Positions 45,806-53,106 of a DNA stretch of 64,000 bases are shown here, in pieces. A model generated the notes under the pieces. The model had not been told where the DNA came from, did no database searches, and worked only from the letters and a program-made list of their open reading frames with translations. Origin of the DNA: Halarchaeum rubridurum (GTDB taxonomy: Archaea > Halobacteriota > Halobacteria > Halobacteriales > Halobacteriaceae); assembly GCF_014647115.1 (NCBI RefSeq), contig NZ_BMOO01000004.1, positions 124,001-188,000 on the forward strand. Direction: 5' to 3'. The position numbers were made by a program, and so were the translations under genes. Position 1 is the stretch's first letter, and each line of letters begins with the position of its first letter.

Positions 45806-46140
45806 GCATCTCAGCTCATACCTCAACCGACGGTCAGCATCTCCATGTTTTCCTTCAGTGGTTTCCTTATGTACGACCAATTCATCGGGACAGGGTTACG
45901 CTAGCGAAAAACGGTTCCCGAACGTATATTAACGAGGCCGGGAAATTTGAGCGGCCAAGCCGCGGTTGGCCGGGACGGCTATTCAAGAAGGTCCGTCAGC
46001 ACGCTGGCAGTACCGAGGACAAGTAGTGAATCAGCTCTGAATCAGTCCCTGAGACATTCTCCTTGGCCACCGGTAACGGTTGAATAGTTGACTTATTTTC
46101 GCATTCTCAAGAAGTTAGATCAAATAGTGGAACCGAAGAC
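45806..46140. other. 335-bp intergenic region, right edge of AT-rich island
   Basis: No convincing gene. One plus-strand frame without a start codon ends at 46027 (reading GWPGRLFKKVRQHAGSTEDK) and could be a decayed coding remnant. Composition changes sharply to GC-rich at 46141, the end of nucS. Confidence 0.35.
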
Positions 46141-46860
46141 TTACGGCTCCAGGCTCACGAACTCGTGGCCGTCGCGGGCGAGCACGCGGCGCGTTCGCGG
46201 CGTGCAGGAGGGCGCGACGAGGATGCCGCGGACCTCCGCGTCCGCGTGGAGGTCACGCGAGAGCGCGTCGACGTAGCGCGCGAGTTGGCTCGCGGCGTCC
46301 GGGCCGGCGCGGACGGCCTTCAGTTCGACGGCGACGGGGCGACCGCTCCGGTCGCGCCCGAAGACGTCGACGGGGCCGGCGGGCGTGTCGCGCTCGGCCG
46401 CGAGCGCGCTGAACCCCGCCTCGACGAGTTCGGGGTCGGCGAGGACGCGCTCCTTGAGGTCGGCCTCGGTCCCCGACACCTCGACGTCGGCGTCGCGCTT
46501 CTCGACCGGCATCGCGCTCGCGCGGGCGACGCGCTCGAAGGTCACGACGAGCTCCTCGTCGGGCGACTCGCGCGTCGCGGTGAGGCGAACCGCGCCGTCC
46601 TCGTGTGCGACGTCGACGGCGTCGGCGCTGAGGCGGTTCTGCGGCGTCGGACCGTCGGCGGCGTGCACGAGGAGCGTGCGGTCGGGTTTGAGCGCGACGA
46701 GGCGGTCCGCGGGGCCGGCGGAGGAGCGCGTCCGGCCGTCGTAGGCGACGTGACAGCGCCCGAGGAGCGTGCAGAAGGCGCCGCGGTCGCGGGCGTCGCG
46801 GACGAACGCCGCGGCGACGGCGGGCGCGGGATCGACGAGGGCGTCGGGCGTCTCGGACAC
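46141..46860 (-). CDS. nucS: Endonuclease NucS
   Basis: A 239-residue nuclease that cuts branched or mismatched DNA with PCNA. The N-terminal half is the beta-sandwich dimerisation domain. The C-terminal RecB-like nuclease has the residues GPVDVFGRDRSGRPVAVELK (catalytic Asp, Glu-x-Lys) and SQLARYVDAL (Gln and Tyr), plus ILVAPSCTPRTRRVL. The GTG at 46860 (VSETPDALVDP) is chosen because upstream residues look like translated promoter DNA. It is divergent from lysW. Together with two MutS genes and MutL nearby, both archaeal mismatch-repair routes are encoded within 20 kb. Confidence 0.92.
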   Translation of the reverse strand: MSETPDALVDPAPAVAAAFVRDARDRGAFCTLLGRCHVAYDGRTRSSAGPADRLVALKPDRTLLVHAADGPTPQNRLSADAVDVAHEDGAVRLTATRESPDEELVVTFERVARASAMPVEKRDADVEVSGTEADLKERVLADPELVEAGFSALAAERDTPAGPVDVFGRDRSGRPVAVELKAVRAGPDAASQLARYVDALSRDLHADAEVRGILVAPSCTPRTRRVLARDGHEFVSLEP

Positions 46861-46972
46861 GCAGCGTACTCGGCGGCGGAGGGAGAAAAGCGACGCGGCG
46901 AGCACTCGGCGCGCCGGTGCGGGCGGGAGCGGGAGGTGCAAACCTAAGTAGCCGGTCCGCGAACGCCGGCGT

Positions 46973-47137
46973 ATGTCCGAGTGCCCCGAATGCGGCGCGG
47001 AACTGGAACTGGCGGAATCGGTCGAGACCGGCGAGATCGTCGACTGTGGCACCTGTGGTGCGGAGCTCGAAGTGACGGGCGAGGACCCCGTGATGCTCGA
47101 CCTCGCGCCCGAACTCGACGAGGACTGGGGCGAGTAG
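46973..47137 (+). CDS. lysW: Amino-group carrier protein LysW/ArgW
   Basis: A 54-residue acidic zinc protein that carries glutamate or aminoadipate through lysine/arginine biosynthesis by binding its amino group to its own C-terminal Glu. CPECGAELEL and CGTCGAELEV are the zinc-binding Cys pairs, and the invariant EDWGE tail is present. The ATG after GTATG at 46973 gives the standard length. The next gene, argX, starts directly after the stop. An AACCTAAGTA element near 46940 may be the promoter. Confidence 0.95.
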   Translation: MSECPECGAELELAESVETGEIVDCGTCGAELEVTGEDPVMLDLAPELDEDWGE

Positions 47138-47995
47138 ATGCGGCTCGGCTTTTGCTACTCGCGCATCCGGAAGGACGAGACCCTCCTGCTCGACACGCTC
47201 CGCGAGCGCGGTCACGACGTGGCGAAGATCGACGTCCGCGAGCCGCGTTTCGCCATCGACGAGCGGCCCGAGGAGTTCGACGACCTCGATCTCGTTCTCA
47301 ATCGCTGTCAGGAGTCCTCGCGGGTGCGCTACGTGAGCCGGTTCTGCGAGCACTACGACGTCCCCGTCGTGAACGGCTCGGAGCCGACCTCGACGTGCGC
47401 CGACAAGGTCCGCGGGAGCCTCGCGCTCGCCGACGCGGGCGTCCCGACGCCCCGGACCGAGGTCGCCTTCGACGTCGAGAGCGCCCTCGACGTCGTCGAG
47501 GCCTTCGGCTACCCCTGCGTGCTGAAGCCCGTGACGGGGTCGTGGGGGCGGCTGATGGCGAAGATCGACACGCGGGACGCCGCCGAGGCGATCCTCGAAC
47601 ACAAACAGACCCTCGGGAGCTACGAGCACTCCGTCTTCTACGTCCAGGAGTTCGTCCCGAAGCCCGACCGGGACATCCGGGTCGTCGCGGCGGACGGCGA
47701 ACCCATCGCGGCGATGACGCGCTCCTCGAAGCACTGGATCACGAACGCCGCGCGCGGCGGCGAGGCGACGGCCTTCGAGGTGGACGACGAGGTCGCGGCC
47801 CTCGTCACGCGCGCGAGCGACGCGGTCGGCGGCGGCCTCCTCGGCGTCGACATGATGGAGACCGGAAGCGGCTACACCGTCCACGAGGTGAACGCGACCT
47901 GCGAGTTCAAGGCGCTGAACGACGCGGTCGACGTCGACGTCCCCGGCGGAATCGTCGACTGGCTGGAGACGAAAGCGGGGGTGAGCGCCGCGTGA
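47138..47995 (+). CDS. argX: LysW ligase, ATP-grasp (ArgX/LysX)
   Basis: A 285-residue ATP-grasp ligase that attaches glutamate (ArgX) or alpha-aminoadipate (LysX) to LysW. The start MRLGFCYSRIRKDE, the substrate segment NRCQESSRVRYVSRFCE, ATP-grasp pieces CVLKPVTGSWGRLMAKI and VYVQEFVPKP-like region, and the metal ligands in LLGVDMMETGSGYTVHEVNATCEFK are all present. By haloarchaeal practice the arginine route is likelier than lysine (inference). The stop overlaps a GTG at 47992 that begins a 20-codon frame where argC would be expected. Confidence 0.9.
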   Translation: MRLGFCYSRIRKDETLLLDTLRERGHDVAKIDVREPRFAIDERPEEFDDLDLVLNRCQESSRVRYVSRFCEHYDVPVVNGSEPTSTCADKVRGSLALADAGVPTPRTEVAFDVESALDVVEAFGYPCVLKPVTGSWGRLMAKIDTRDAAEAILEHKQTLGSYEHSVFYVQEFVPKPDRDIRVVAADGEPIAAMTRSSKHWITNAARGGEATAFEVDDEVAALVTRASDAVGGGLLGVDMMETGSGYTVHEVNATCEFKALNDAVDVDVPGGIVDWLETKAGVSAA

Positions 47996-48054
47996 CCAGC
48001 GTCGAACCCGCGGCCCGACTGGGTCACACTCACCACCGGGGGTGGTTCGCGTGA
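47992..48054 (+). other. 20-codon ORF in the argC slot, GTGA overlaps at both ends
   Basis: GTG at 47992 overlaps the argX stop and TGA at 48052-48054 overlaps the argB GTG at 48051. The peptide is VTSVEPAARLGHTHHRGWFA. In other haloarchaea the 1-kb argC gene sits exactly here with similar coupling. It may be the scar of an argC deletion or a spacer that keeps translation coupled. It does not look like ArgC itself. Confidence 0.35.
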
Positions 48055-48890
48055 CGGTCGTGGTGAAAATCGGCGGCGCGAAGGCCGTCGACCCTGAGGG
48101 CGCGCTCGCGGACGTCGCGGCGCTCGCGGACGACGGCGAGGACGTCGTCGTCGTCCACGGCGGGTCGACGATGGTCGACGAGACCCTCGAACGCCTCGGT
48201 ATCGAGCCGGAGTACGTGGAGACGCCGGGCGGCGTCGTCGGGCGCTTCACGGACGAGGCGACGATGGAGGCGTTCAAGATGGCGATGCCGGGCGTCGTGA
48301 ACACCGACCTCGTCGCCGGCCTCCAGAACCAGGGCGTGGACGCCGTCGGCCTCTCCGGCGTCGACGGCGGCCTCCTGACGGGCCCGCGGAAGTCCGCGGT
48401 GCGCGTCGTCGAGGACGGAAAGAAGAAGATCAAGCGCGGCGACCACTCCGGCACCATCGAGGACGTCAACGACGACCTCCTCACGCGGCTCCTCGATGGG
48501 GGGTACACGCCGGTCGCGTCGGTGCCGATGCTCGGCGTCGAGGACGACGGCTCCTACACCCCGGTCAACAGCGACGCCGACCGCTCCGCGGCGGCGGTCG
48601 CGGGCGCGCTCGACGCCGACCTCGTACTCCTCACGGACACGCGGGGCGTCTATCGGGACCCCGAGGACCCCGAGACGCTCATCGAGCGCGTCTCGACGCC
48701 CGCGGAGTACGACGAGCTCCGGACGGCCGCCGAGGGGTTCATGAAGCGGAAGGTGATGGCGGCCGAGGAGGCGCTGCGCGGTGGCGCGCCCTCGGTCGTC
48801 GTCGCGGACGCGAACGCCGACGAGCCGATTCGCTCCGCGCTTCGGGGCACCGGGACGACCATCGAGCGCGACGCGCTCCCCGAGGAGTAG
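48051..48890 (+). CDS. argB: [LysW]-glutamate/aminoadipate kinase (ArgB/LysZ)
   Basis: A 279-residue amino-acid kinase that phosphorylates the LysW-bound substrate. TVVVKIGGAKAV (nucleotide-binding Lys), VVVVHGGSTMVDETL (substrate loop), GLSGVDGGLLTG and the C-terminal ATP-site segment NSDADRSAAAVAGALDADLVLLTDTRGVYRDP are intact. The GTG at 48051 (VTVVVKIGG) is preferred to 48042 because of the overlap with the 20-codon frame. Next in the usual operon would be argD and argE, but here the gene is last and a repeat module follows. Confidence 0.9.
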   Translation: MTVVVKIGGAKAVDPEGALADVAALADDGEDVVVVHGGSTMVDETLERLGIEPEYVETPGGVVGRFTDEATMEAFKMAMPGVVNTDLVAGLQNQGVDAVGLSGVDGGLLTGPRKSAVRVVEDGKKKIKRGDHSGTIEDVNDDLLTRLLDGGYTPVASVPMLGVEDDGSYTPVNSDADRSAAAVAGALDADLVLLTDTRGVYRDPEDPETLIERVSTPAEYDELRTAAEGFMKRKVMAAEEALRGGAPSVVVADANADEPIRSALRGTGTTIERDALPEE

Positions 48891-48993
48891 CGCGGGGCGG
48901 CGCGTCGCTGTCGGTAGAGCGGGAGGGCGCTCCCGCCGCTTGGCGACGGTGAGAGCGCGAAGAAGCGGCGCGACGTCGACCGTCGCACCTCGG

Positions 48994-49028
48994 TCGTATC
49001 TAGTCCCTGTGACGAGAGCGACTTAAAC
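48994..49028. repeat. Intergenic TATA/inverted-repeat module, copy A
   Basis: TCGTATCTAGTCCCTGTGACGA closes as a short stem (TCGT/ACGA), followed by GAGCGACTTAAAC. Partial copy of the units at 49237 and 50241. It ends at the TAA of the small minus-strand gene at 49023. Confidence 0.6.
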
Positions 49029-49181
49029 GACGTCGGTGGTCGTCCGGCGGAGGGCAACGACGAGGACCGCGACGCCGACGAGGAACGGCGTGGCGAGCGG
49101 CGGTGCGTGGAGGGCGTCGAGGACGAGGGAGCCGACGCCGACCAGAACCGCGGCGAGGGCAGCGACGGAGAGCGCGCGCAT
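49023..49181 (-). CDS. Two-helix small membrane protein
   Basis: A 52-residue protein: MRALSVAALAAVLVGVGSLV, a short DALHAPPLATP loop, then a second helix and RRTTTDVV tail. Two transmembrane helices with few charges. The reading frame extends further upstream through the module at 49237, but that part is not protein-like. Hydrophobic pattern and composition are haloarchaeal; function unknown. Its stop falls in the copy A repeat. Confidence 0.5.
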   Translation of the reverse strand: MRALSVAALAAVLVGVGSLVLDALHAPPLATPFLVGVAVLVVALRRTTTDVV

Positions 49182-49236
49182 AGAGGTACGACGGACGACC
49201 GTCGCAAAGAACTGCCGCTCCGCGACGTGGCGGTGG

Positions 49237-49298
49237 GCGCCCCAGAACACGGGGCGACCCTGCTCGTATCTACTACTTGTGGCGAGAACGACTTAAAT
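49237..49298. repeat. Intergenic hairpin plus TATA module, copy B
   Basis: CGCCCC and GGGGCG (49238-49243, 49251-49256) form a stem with loop AGAACAC. Then comes CTCGTATCTACTACTTGTGG with its CGAG partner, and then the TATA-like CTTAAAT (49292-49298). It lies upstream of the ion-channel gene and is nearly identical to copy C. Confidence 0.8.
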
Positions 49299-49325
49299 GA
49301 CCGGCGGGGCGTGGGCGTCGGTGTT

Positions 49326-50183
49326 ATGCGTCGCGGGCGTGGCGTCGTAGACATGGACGGCGACGGCTCGACGGCGAGCGTCCGGGGGCGAGTGCGTTTC
49401 TACCTCCAGGACGGCGAGACGGCGGCGGGGCGCGCGCTCGACGCCGCGCTGTTCGCGTTGAACCTCGCGTTCGTCGCCATCTACGTCGCGCAGACGTATC
49501 CGCTGTCGGCCGACGTCCGCGCGGTCCTCTGGAGCGCGGAGCTCGCCATCGCCGCCGTCTTCGCGGTCGAGTACGCCCTCCGCGTGGGGGTCGCCGACGA
49601 CGCGCTCGCGGCGGTCCGCGACCCGTACGCGCTCGTGGACCTGCTGGCCATCCTCCCGACGTTCGCGGTGTTCGTCCTCCCGGCCTCGGCGGTGGCGTCC
49701 ATCGGCTTCCTCCGCGCGGTCCGCGTCGTACGCGTGCTTCGGTTCTATCGGTTCACGCGGGACGCCGAGTTCTTCTTCGGGACGGTCTCGGACAACGTCC
49801 TCCGCGCGGCCAAACTGCTCGTCACCGTCCTCGTCATCCTCTTCGTCTCCGCGGGGCTCTTCTACAGCGCCGAGCACGCCGCGAACCCCGCCGTCGGGAC
49901 GTTCGGCGACGCCTTCTACTACACCGTCGTGACGCTCTCCACGGTCGGCTTCGGCGACGTCCTCCCGGTGACGACGCTCGGGCGGTGGGTCACCATCGCA
50001 GCGATAATTGCCGCCATCATCCTCGTCCCACAGCAGGCGAGCAAGATAGTCAAGAAGTGGACGCGCCGCGAGACGGTCGACGTCACCTGCCCGAACTGCG
50101 GGCTCTCGGCGCACGACCCCGACGCCTCGCACTGCAAGGCCTGCGGGCACGTCATCTACCAGGAGACGGACGGCACGGAGTGA
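49326..50183 (+). CDS. Voltage-gated-type potassium channel with C-terminal zinc ribbon
   Basis: A 285-residue six-helix cation channel. An S4-like helix has regularly spaced Arg (RAVRVVRVLRFYRFTRD, about residues 137-153). The pore loop carries the K+ filter TVGFGD (in VVTLSTVGFGDVLP). After S6 a short cytoplasmic tail ends in a zinc ribbon (CPNCGLS with CKACGHV), a haloarchaeal variant of unknown use. The TATA at 49292 favours the ATG at 49326 as nearly leaderless; an ATG at 49353 is a possible alternative. Confidence 0.9.
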   Translation: MRRGRGVVDMDGDGSTASVRGRVRFYLQDGETAAGRALDAALFALNLAFVAIYVAQTYPLSADVRAVLWSAELAIAAVFAVEYALRVGVADDALAAVRDPYALVDLLAILPTFAVFVLPASAVASIGFLRAVRVVRVLRFYRFTRDAEFFFGTVSDNVLRAAKLLVTVLVILFVSAGLFYSAEHAANPAVGTFGDAFYYTVVTLSTVGFGDVLPVTTLGRWVTIAAIIAAIILVPQQASKIVKKWTRRETVDVTCPNCGLSAHDPDASHCKACGHVIYQETDGTE

Positions 50184-50240
50184 GGGGACGACGGGCGGGA
50201 GGCGAAACGGGACGGAGCCGTCGCTCCGTGCGTGGCGTCG

Positions 50241-50303
50241 GTCGCCCCAGAACACGGGGCGACCCTGCTCGTATCTATTGCTTGTGACGAGAACGACTTA
50301 AAG
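50241..50303. repeat. Intergenic hairpin plus TATA module, copy C
   Basis: GTCGCCCC (50241-50248) and GGGGCGAC (50256-50263) form a perfect 8-bp stem with loop AGAACAC. CTCGT/ACGAG then flank a 14-base loop, and CTTAAAG (50297-50303) follows. As a unit it could terminate the channel gene and start mutS. Same sequence as copy B with a few changes, several of them in paired positions. Confidence 0.8.
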
Positions 50304-50357
50304 AGCCGCGGGCCGGCGAGGCGGTGCGTTCTTACTCGCCCGCGGCCACTTATCGCC

Positions 50358-50399
50358 ATGATCGAGACGCCCGCGCGGACCGGGGTGAGGGCGGCGTGA
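50358..50399 (+). other. 13-codon leader ORF overlapping the second mutS start
   Basis: ATG at 50358 opens MIETPARTGVRAA and its TGA overlaps the GTG start of mutS at 50396. Lying between the promoter module and mutS, it may couple or limit translation of mutS. Confidence 0.3.
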
Positions 50400-53062
50400 C
50401 CGGCATCGTCGAGGAGTTCCTCGCGCTGAAGGAGGAGTCGGACGCGGACGTCCTCGCCATGCAGGTCGGGGACTTCTACGAGTTCTTCGCGGACGACGCG
50501 CGCCTCGTCGCCGACGAGCTCGACCTGAAGGTCTCCGAGAAGTCGAGTCACGGCTCGTCGTACCCGATGGCGGGCGTCCCCCTCACGGAGTTGACGCCGT
50601 ACCTGAAGTCGCTCGTGGAGCGCGGGTACACGGTCGCGGTCGCCGAGCAGCGCGGCGACGACGACACGACGCGCGAGGTCACGCGAACGGCGACGCCGGG
50701 CACCCTCCTGGAGGCGACGGGCGCGGACGCGCGCTACCTCGTGGCCGTGGTGCGCGACGGGGACACGTACGGCCTCGCGGCGGTGGACGTGACGACGGGG
50801 ACGTTCCGGCTGACCGAAGTGGAGGACGAGCGGAGGGCGCTCGCGGAGCTCGGGCGCTTCAGCCCCGAGGAGGTGTTACCGGGGCCGACGCTGCGCGGCG
50901 ACGACGACTTTTGCGAGGCGGTACGGGAGGATACGGACGCGACCCTGAGCGTCCACGGGACGGAGGCGTTCGCGCCCGGGAAGGCGACGCACGAGGTCCG
51001 CGAGCGGTTCGGCGAGGGCGCGCTGCGTGCGGTCGGCGTCGAGTCCGAGGGGCCGGGCGCGCGGGCGGCGGGTGCGGCGCTCGACTACGTCGCGGAGACG
51101 GGCGTCGGCGTGCTGTCGTCACTGACGCGGCTCCAGCCCTATCGGGCGGACGACCACGTCGCCCTCGACCCGACGACGCGGCGGAACCTCGAACTGACGG
51201 CGACGATGCGCGGCGAGCGGGAGGGGTCGCTGGCGGCGACGCTCGACCACACGGTGACGGCGATGGGCGCGCGACGCCTGGAGGCGTGGCTCGTCCGGCC
51301 GCTCCAGCGGCGCGCGGAACTCGAACGCCGCCACGACTGCGTCGCGGCGCTCGCGGACAACGCGCTCGAACGCGACGCGGTGCGCGAGACGCTGGACGGC
51401 GCGGCGGACCTCGAACGCCTCGCCGCGCGCTGCACGTCGGGGAGCGCGGACCCGAGCGCCCTGAAGCGCGTCGTCGACACCTTGGCGCGCCTCCCCGACC
51501 TCCGCGAGCGCGTGACGTCGTCGCCGTCGCTCGCCGACTCGCCGCTCGGCGACGTGCTCGACCGGGTGGACGCCGAGGCCGCCGCCGACCTCCGCGAGAC
51601 GGTGGACGACGCGCTCGCGGACGAGCCCGGTGGCGAGACGGGCATCTTCGCGCGCGGATACGACGACGAACTCGACGAGCTCGCGGCCGAGCACGACGAC
51701 CTCGTGGCGTGGTTCGACACGCTCGCCGAGCGCGTGAAGGCGGAGAGCGACCTCTCGCGGGTGACGGTGGACCGGAACAAGACGGACGGCTACTACCTCC
51801 AGGTCGGGCACTCGCAGACGGACCGCGTCCCCGAGTCGTACCGGGAGGTGAAGACGCTGAAGAACTCGAAGCGCTACCGCACGGAGGAGCTCGACGCGAA
51901 GGAGCGCGCGCTGTTCCGCGTCGAGGAGGAGCGCGCGGCCCGCGAGCGCGAGCTGTTCGACGAGCTCCGCGCGGAGGTCGCGTCGCACGCCTCGCTGTTG
52001 CAGGACGCGGGACGGGCGCTCGCGGAACTCGACGCGCTGGCGTGTTTCGCGGAGCACGCGAGCGCGAACCGCTGGACGCGCCCCGAGTTGCGCGACGACC
52101 GGACGCTCGACGTGACGGCGGGTCGTCACCCCGTCGTCGAGCAGACGGTGGAGTTCGTGCCGAACGACGCGCGCTTCGGCGAGGGGCGGCGCTTCCTCGT
52201 CGTCACGGGTCCGAACATGAGCGGGAAGTCGACGTATATGCGCCAGACGGCGCTCATCGTGTTGCTCGCGCAGGCGGGGAGTTTCGTGCCCGCCGACTCG
52301 GCCGCGGTCGGGCTCGTCGACGGCGTCTACACGCGCGTCGGCGCGCTCGACGAGCTCGCGCAGGGGCGCTCGACGTTCATGGTGGAAATGCAGGAGTTGA
52401 GCAATATCCTCCACTCCGCGACCGAGGACTCCCTCGTCGTGCTCGACGAGGTCGGGCGCGGGACGGCGAGCGACGACGGCATCAGCATCGCGTGGGCGGC
52501 GACGGAGTACCTCCACAACGAGGTGCGCGCGAAGACGCTCTTCGCCACGCACTACCACGAGCTGACGGAGCTCGCGGCGCGCCTGGAGGGCGTGCAGAAC
52601 GTCCACGTGACGGCGGAGGAGCGCGACGGCGACGTGACGTTCCTCCGGACGGTCGCGGACGGCCCCGCGGATCGCTCGTACGGCATCCACGTCGCCGACC
52701 TCGCGGGCGTCCCCGACCCCGTGGTGTCGCGCTCGCGCGACGTCCTCGAACGCCTCCGCGCGGACGAGGCCGTCGACGTTCGGGGCGGCTCGGGCGGGGG
52801 GAGCGAGGGGAGCGAACAGGTCGTCTTCGACCTCGGGAGCGGCGAACTGCGGGCGACGGGCGACGGCGGGGGCGACGACGGCGAGGCCGGCGGGAACGGT
52901 GGGCGGGAACGCGGCGGCGGGAGCGAGGCCGGCGACGGGAGCGACGCGCTCGACCCCGAGGCGGAGGCGGTCCTCGACGAGCTCCGGGGGACGGACGTCA
53001 ACAACTCCTCGCCGCTCGACCTGCTCCAGCGGGTCAACGAGTGGCAGAAGCGGCTCGACTGA
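50396..53062 (+). CDS. mutS: DNA mismatch repair protein MutS (second copy)
   Basis: An 888-residue full-length MutS. The mismatch-binding motif is MQVGDFYEFF near residue 23; the ATPase has [11 protein letters not shown] (Walker A, about 607-617), [11 protein letters not shown] (Walker B) and ATHYHELTEL. A Gly/Glu/Asp-rich insert of about 60 residues precedes the C-terminal helix (VNNSSPLDLLQRVNEWQKRLD). The GTG at 50396 is used since the sequence VTGIVEEFLALKEE is the usual N-terminus. mutL follows 44 bases later on the same strand, making this copy the likely partner of MutL. Confidence 0.95.
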   Translation: MTGIVEEFLALKEESDADVLAMQVGDFYEFFADDARLVADELDLKVSEKSSHGSSYPMAGVPLTELTPYLKSLVERGYTVAVAEQRGDDDTTREVTRTATPGTLLEATGADARYLVAVVRDGDTYGLAAVDVTTGTFRLTEVEDERRALAELGRFSPEEVLPGPTLRGDDDFCEAVREDTDATLSVHGTEAFAPGKATHEVRERFGEGALRAVGVESEGPGARAAGAALDYVAETGVGVLSSLTRLQPYRADDHVALDPTTRRNLELTATMRGEREGSLAATLDHTVTAMGARRLEAWLVRPLQRRAELERRHDCVAALADNALERDAVRETLDGAADLERLAARCTSGSADPSALKRVVDTLARLPDLRERVTSSPSLADSPLGDVLDRVDAEAAADLRETVDDALADEPGGETGIFARGYDDELDELAAEHDDLVAWFDTLAERVKAESDLSRVTVDRNKTDGYYLQVGHSQTDRVPESYREVKTLKNSKRYRTEELDAKERALFRVEEERAARERELFDELRAEVASHASLLQDAGRALAELDALACFAEHASANRWTRPELRDDRTLDVTAGRHPVVEQTVEFVPNDARFGEGRRFLVVTGPNMSGKSTYMRQTALIVLLAQAGSFVPADSAAVGLVDGVYTRVGALDELAQGRSTFMVEMQELSNILHSATEDSLVVLDEVGRGTASDDGISIAWAATEYLHNEVRAKTLFATHYHELTELAARLEGVQNVHVTAEERDGDVTFLRTVADGPADRSYGIHVADLAGVPDPVVSRSRDVLERLRADEAVDVRGGSGGGSEGSEQVVFDLGSGELRATGDGGGDDGEAGGNGGRERGGGSEAGDGSDALDPEAEAVLDELRGTDVNNSSPLDLLQRVNEWQKRLD

Positions 53063-53106
53063 GCGACGAGCGTCGGATTCATGTGGGCGTGCGGCCATCG
53101 ACGGCC

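Noticed and set aside
45806-46027. Possible gene fragment after the tubulin-GTPase operon
   Set aside because: An open frame ends with KKVRQHAGSTEDK but has no start codon or family resemblance; too weak to call a gene.
49293-50255. 320-codon minus-strand frame opposite the channel gene
   Set aside because: Antisense shadow; the plus strand has an intact K+ filter and S4 helix. The minus-strand similarity among the three intergenic modules is explained by DNA repeats rather than coding.
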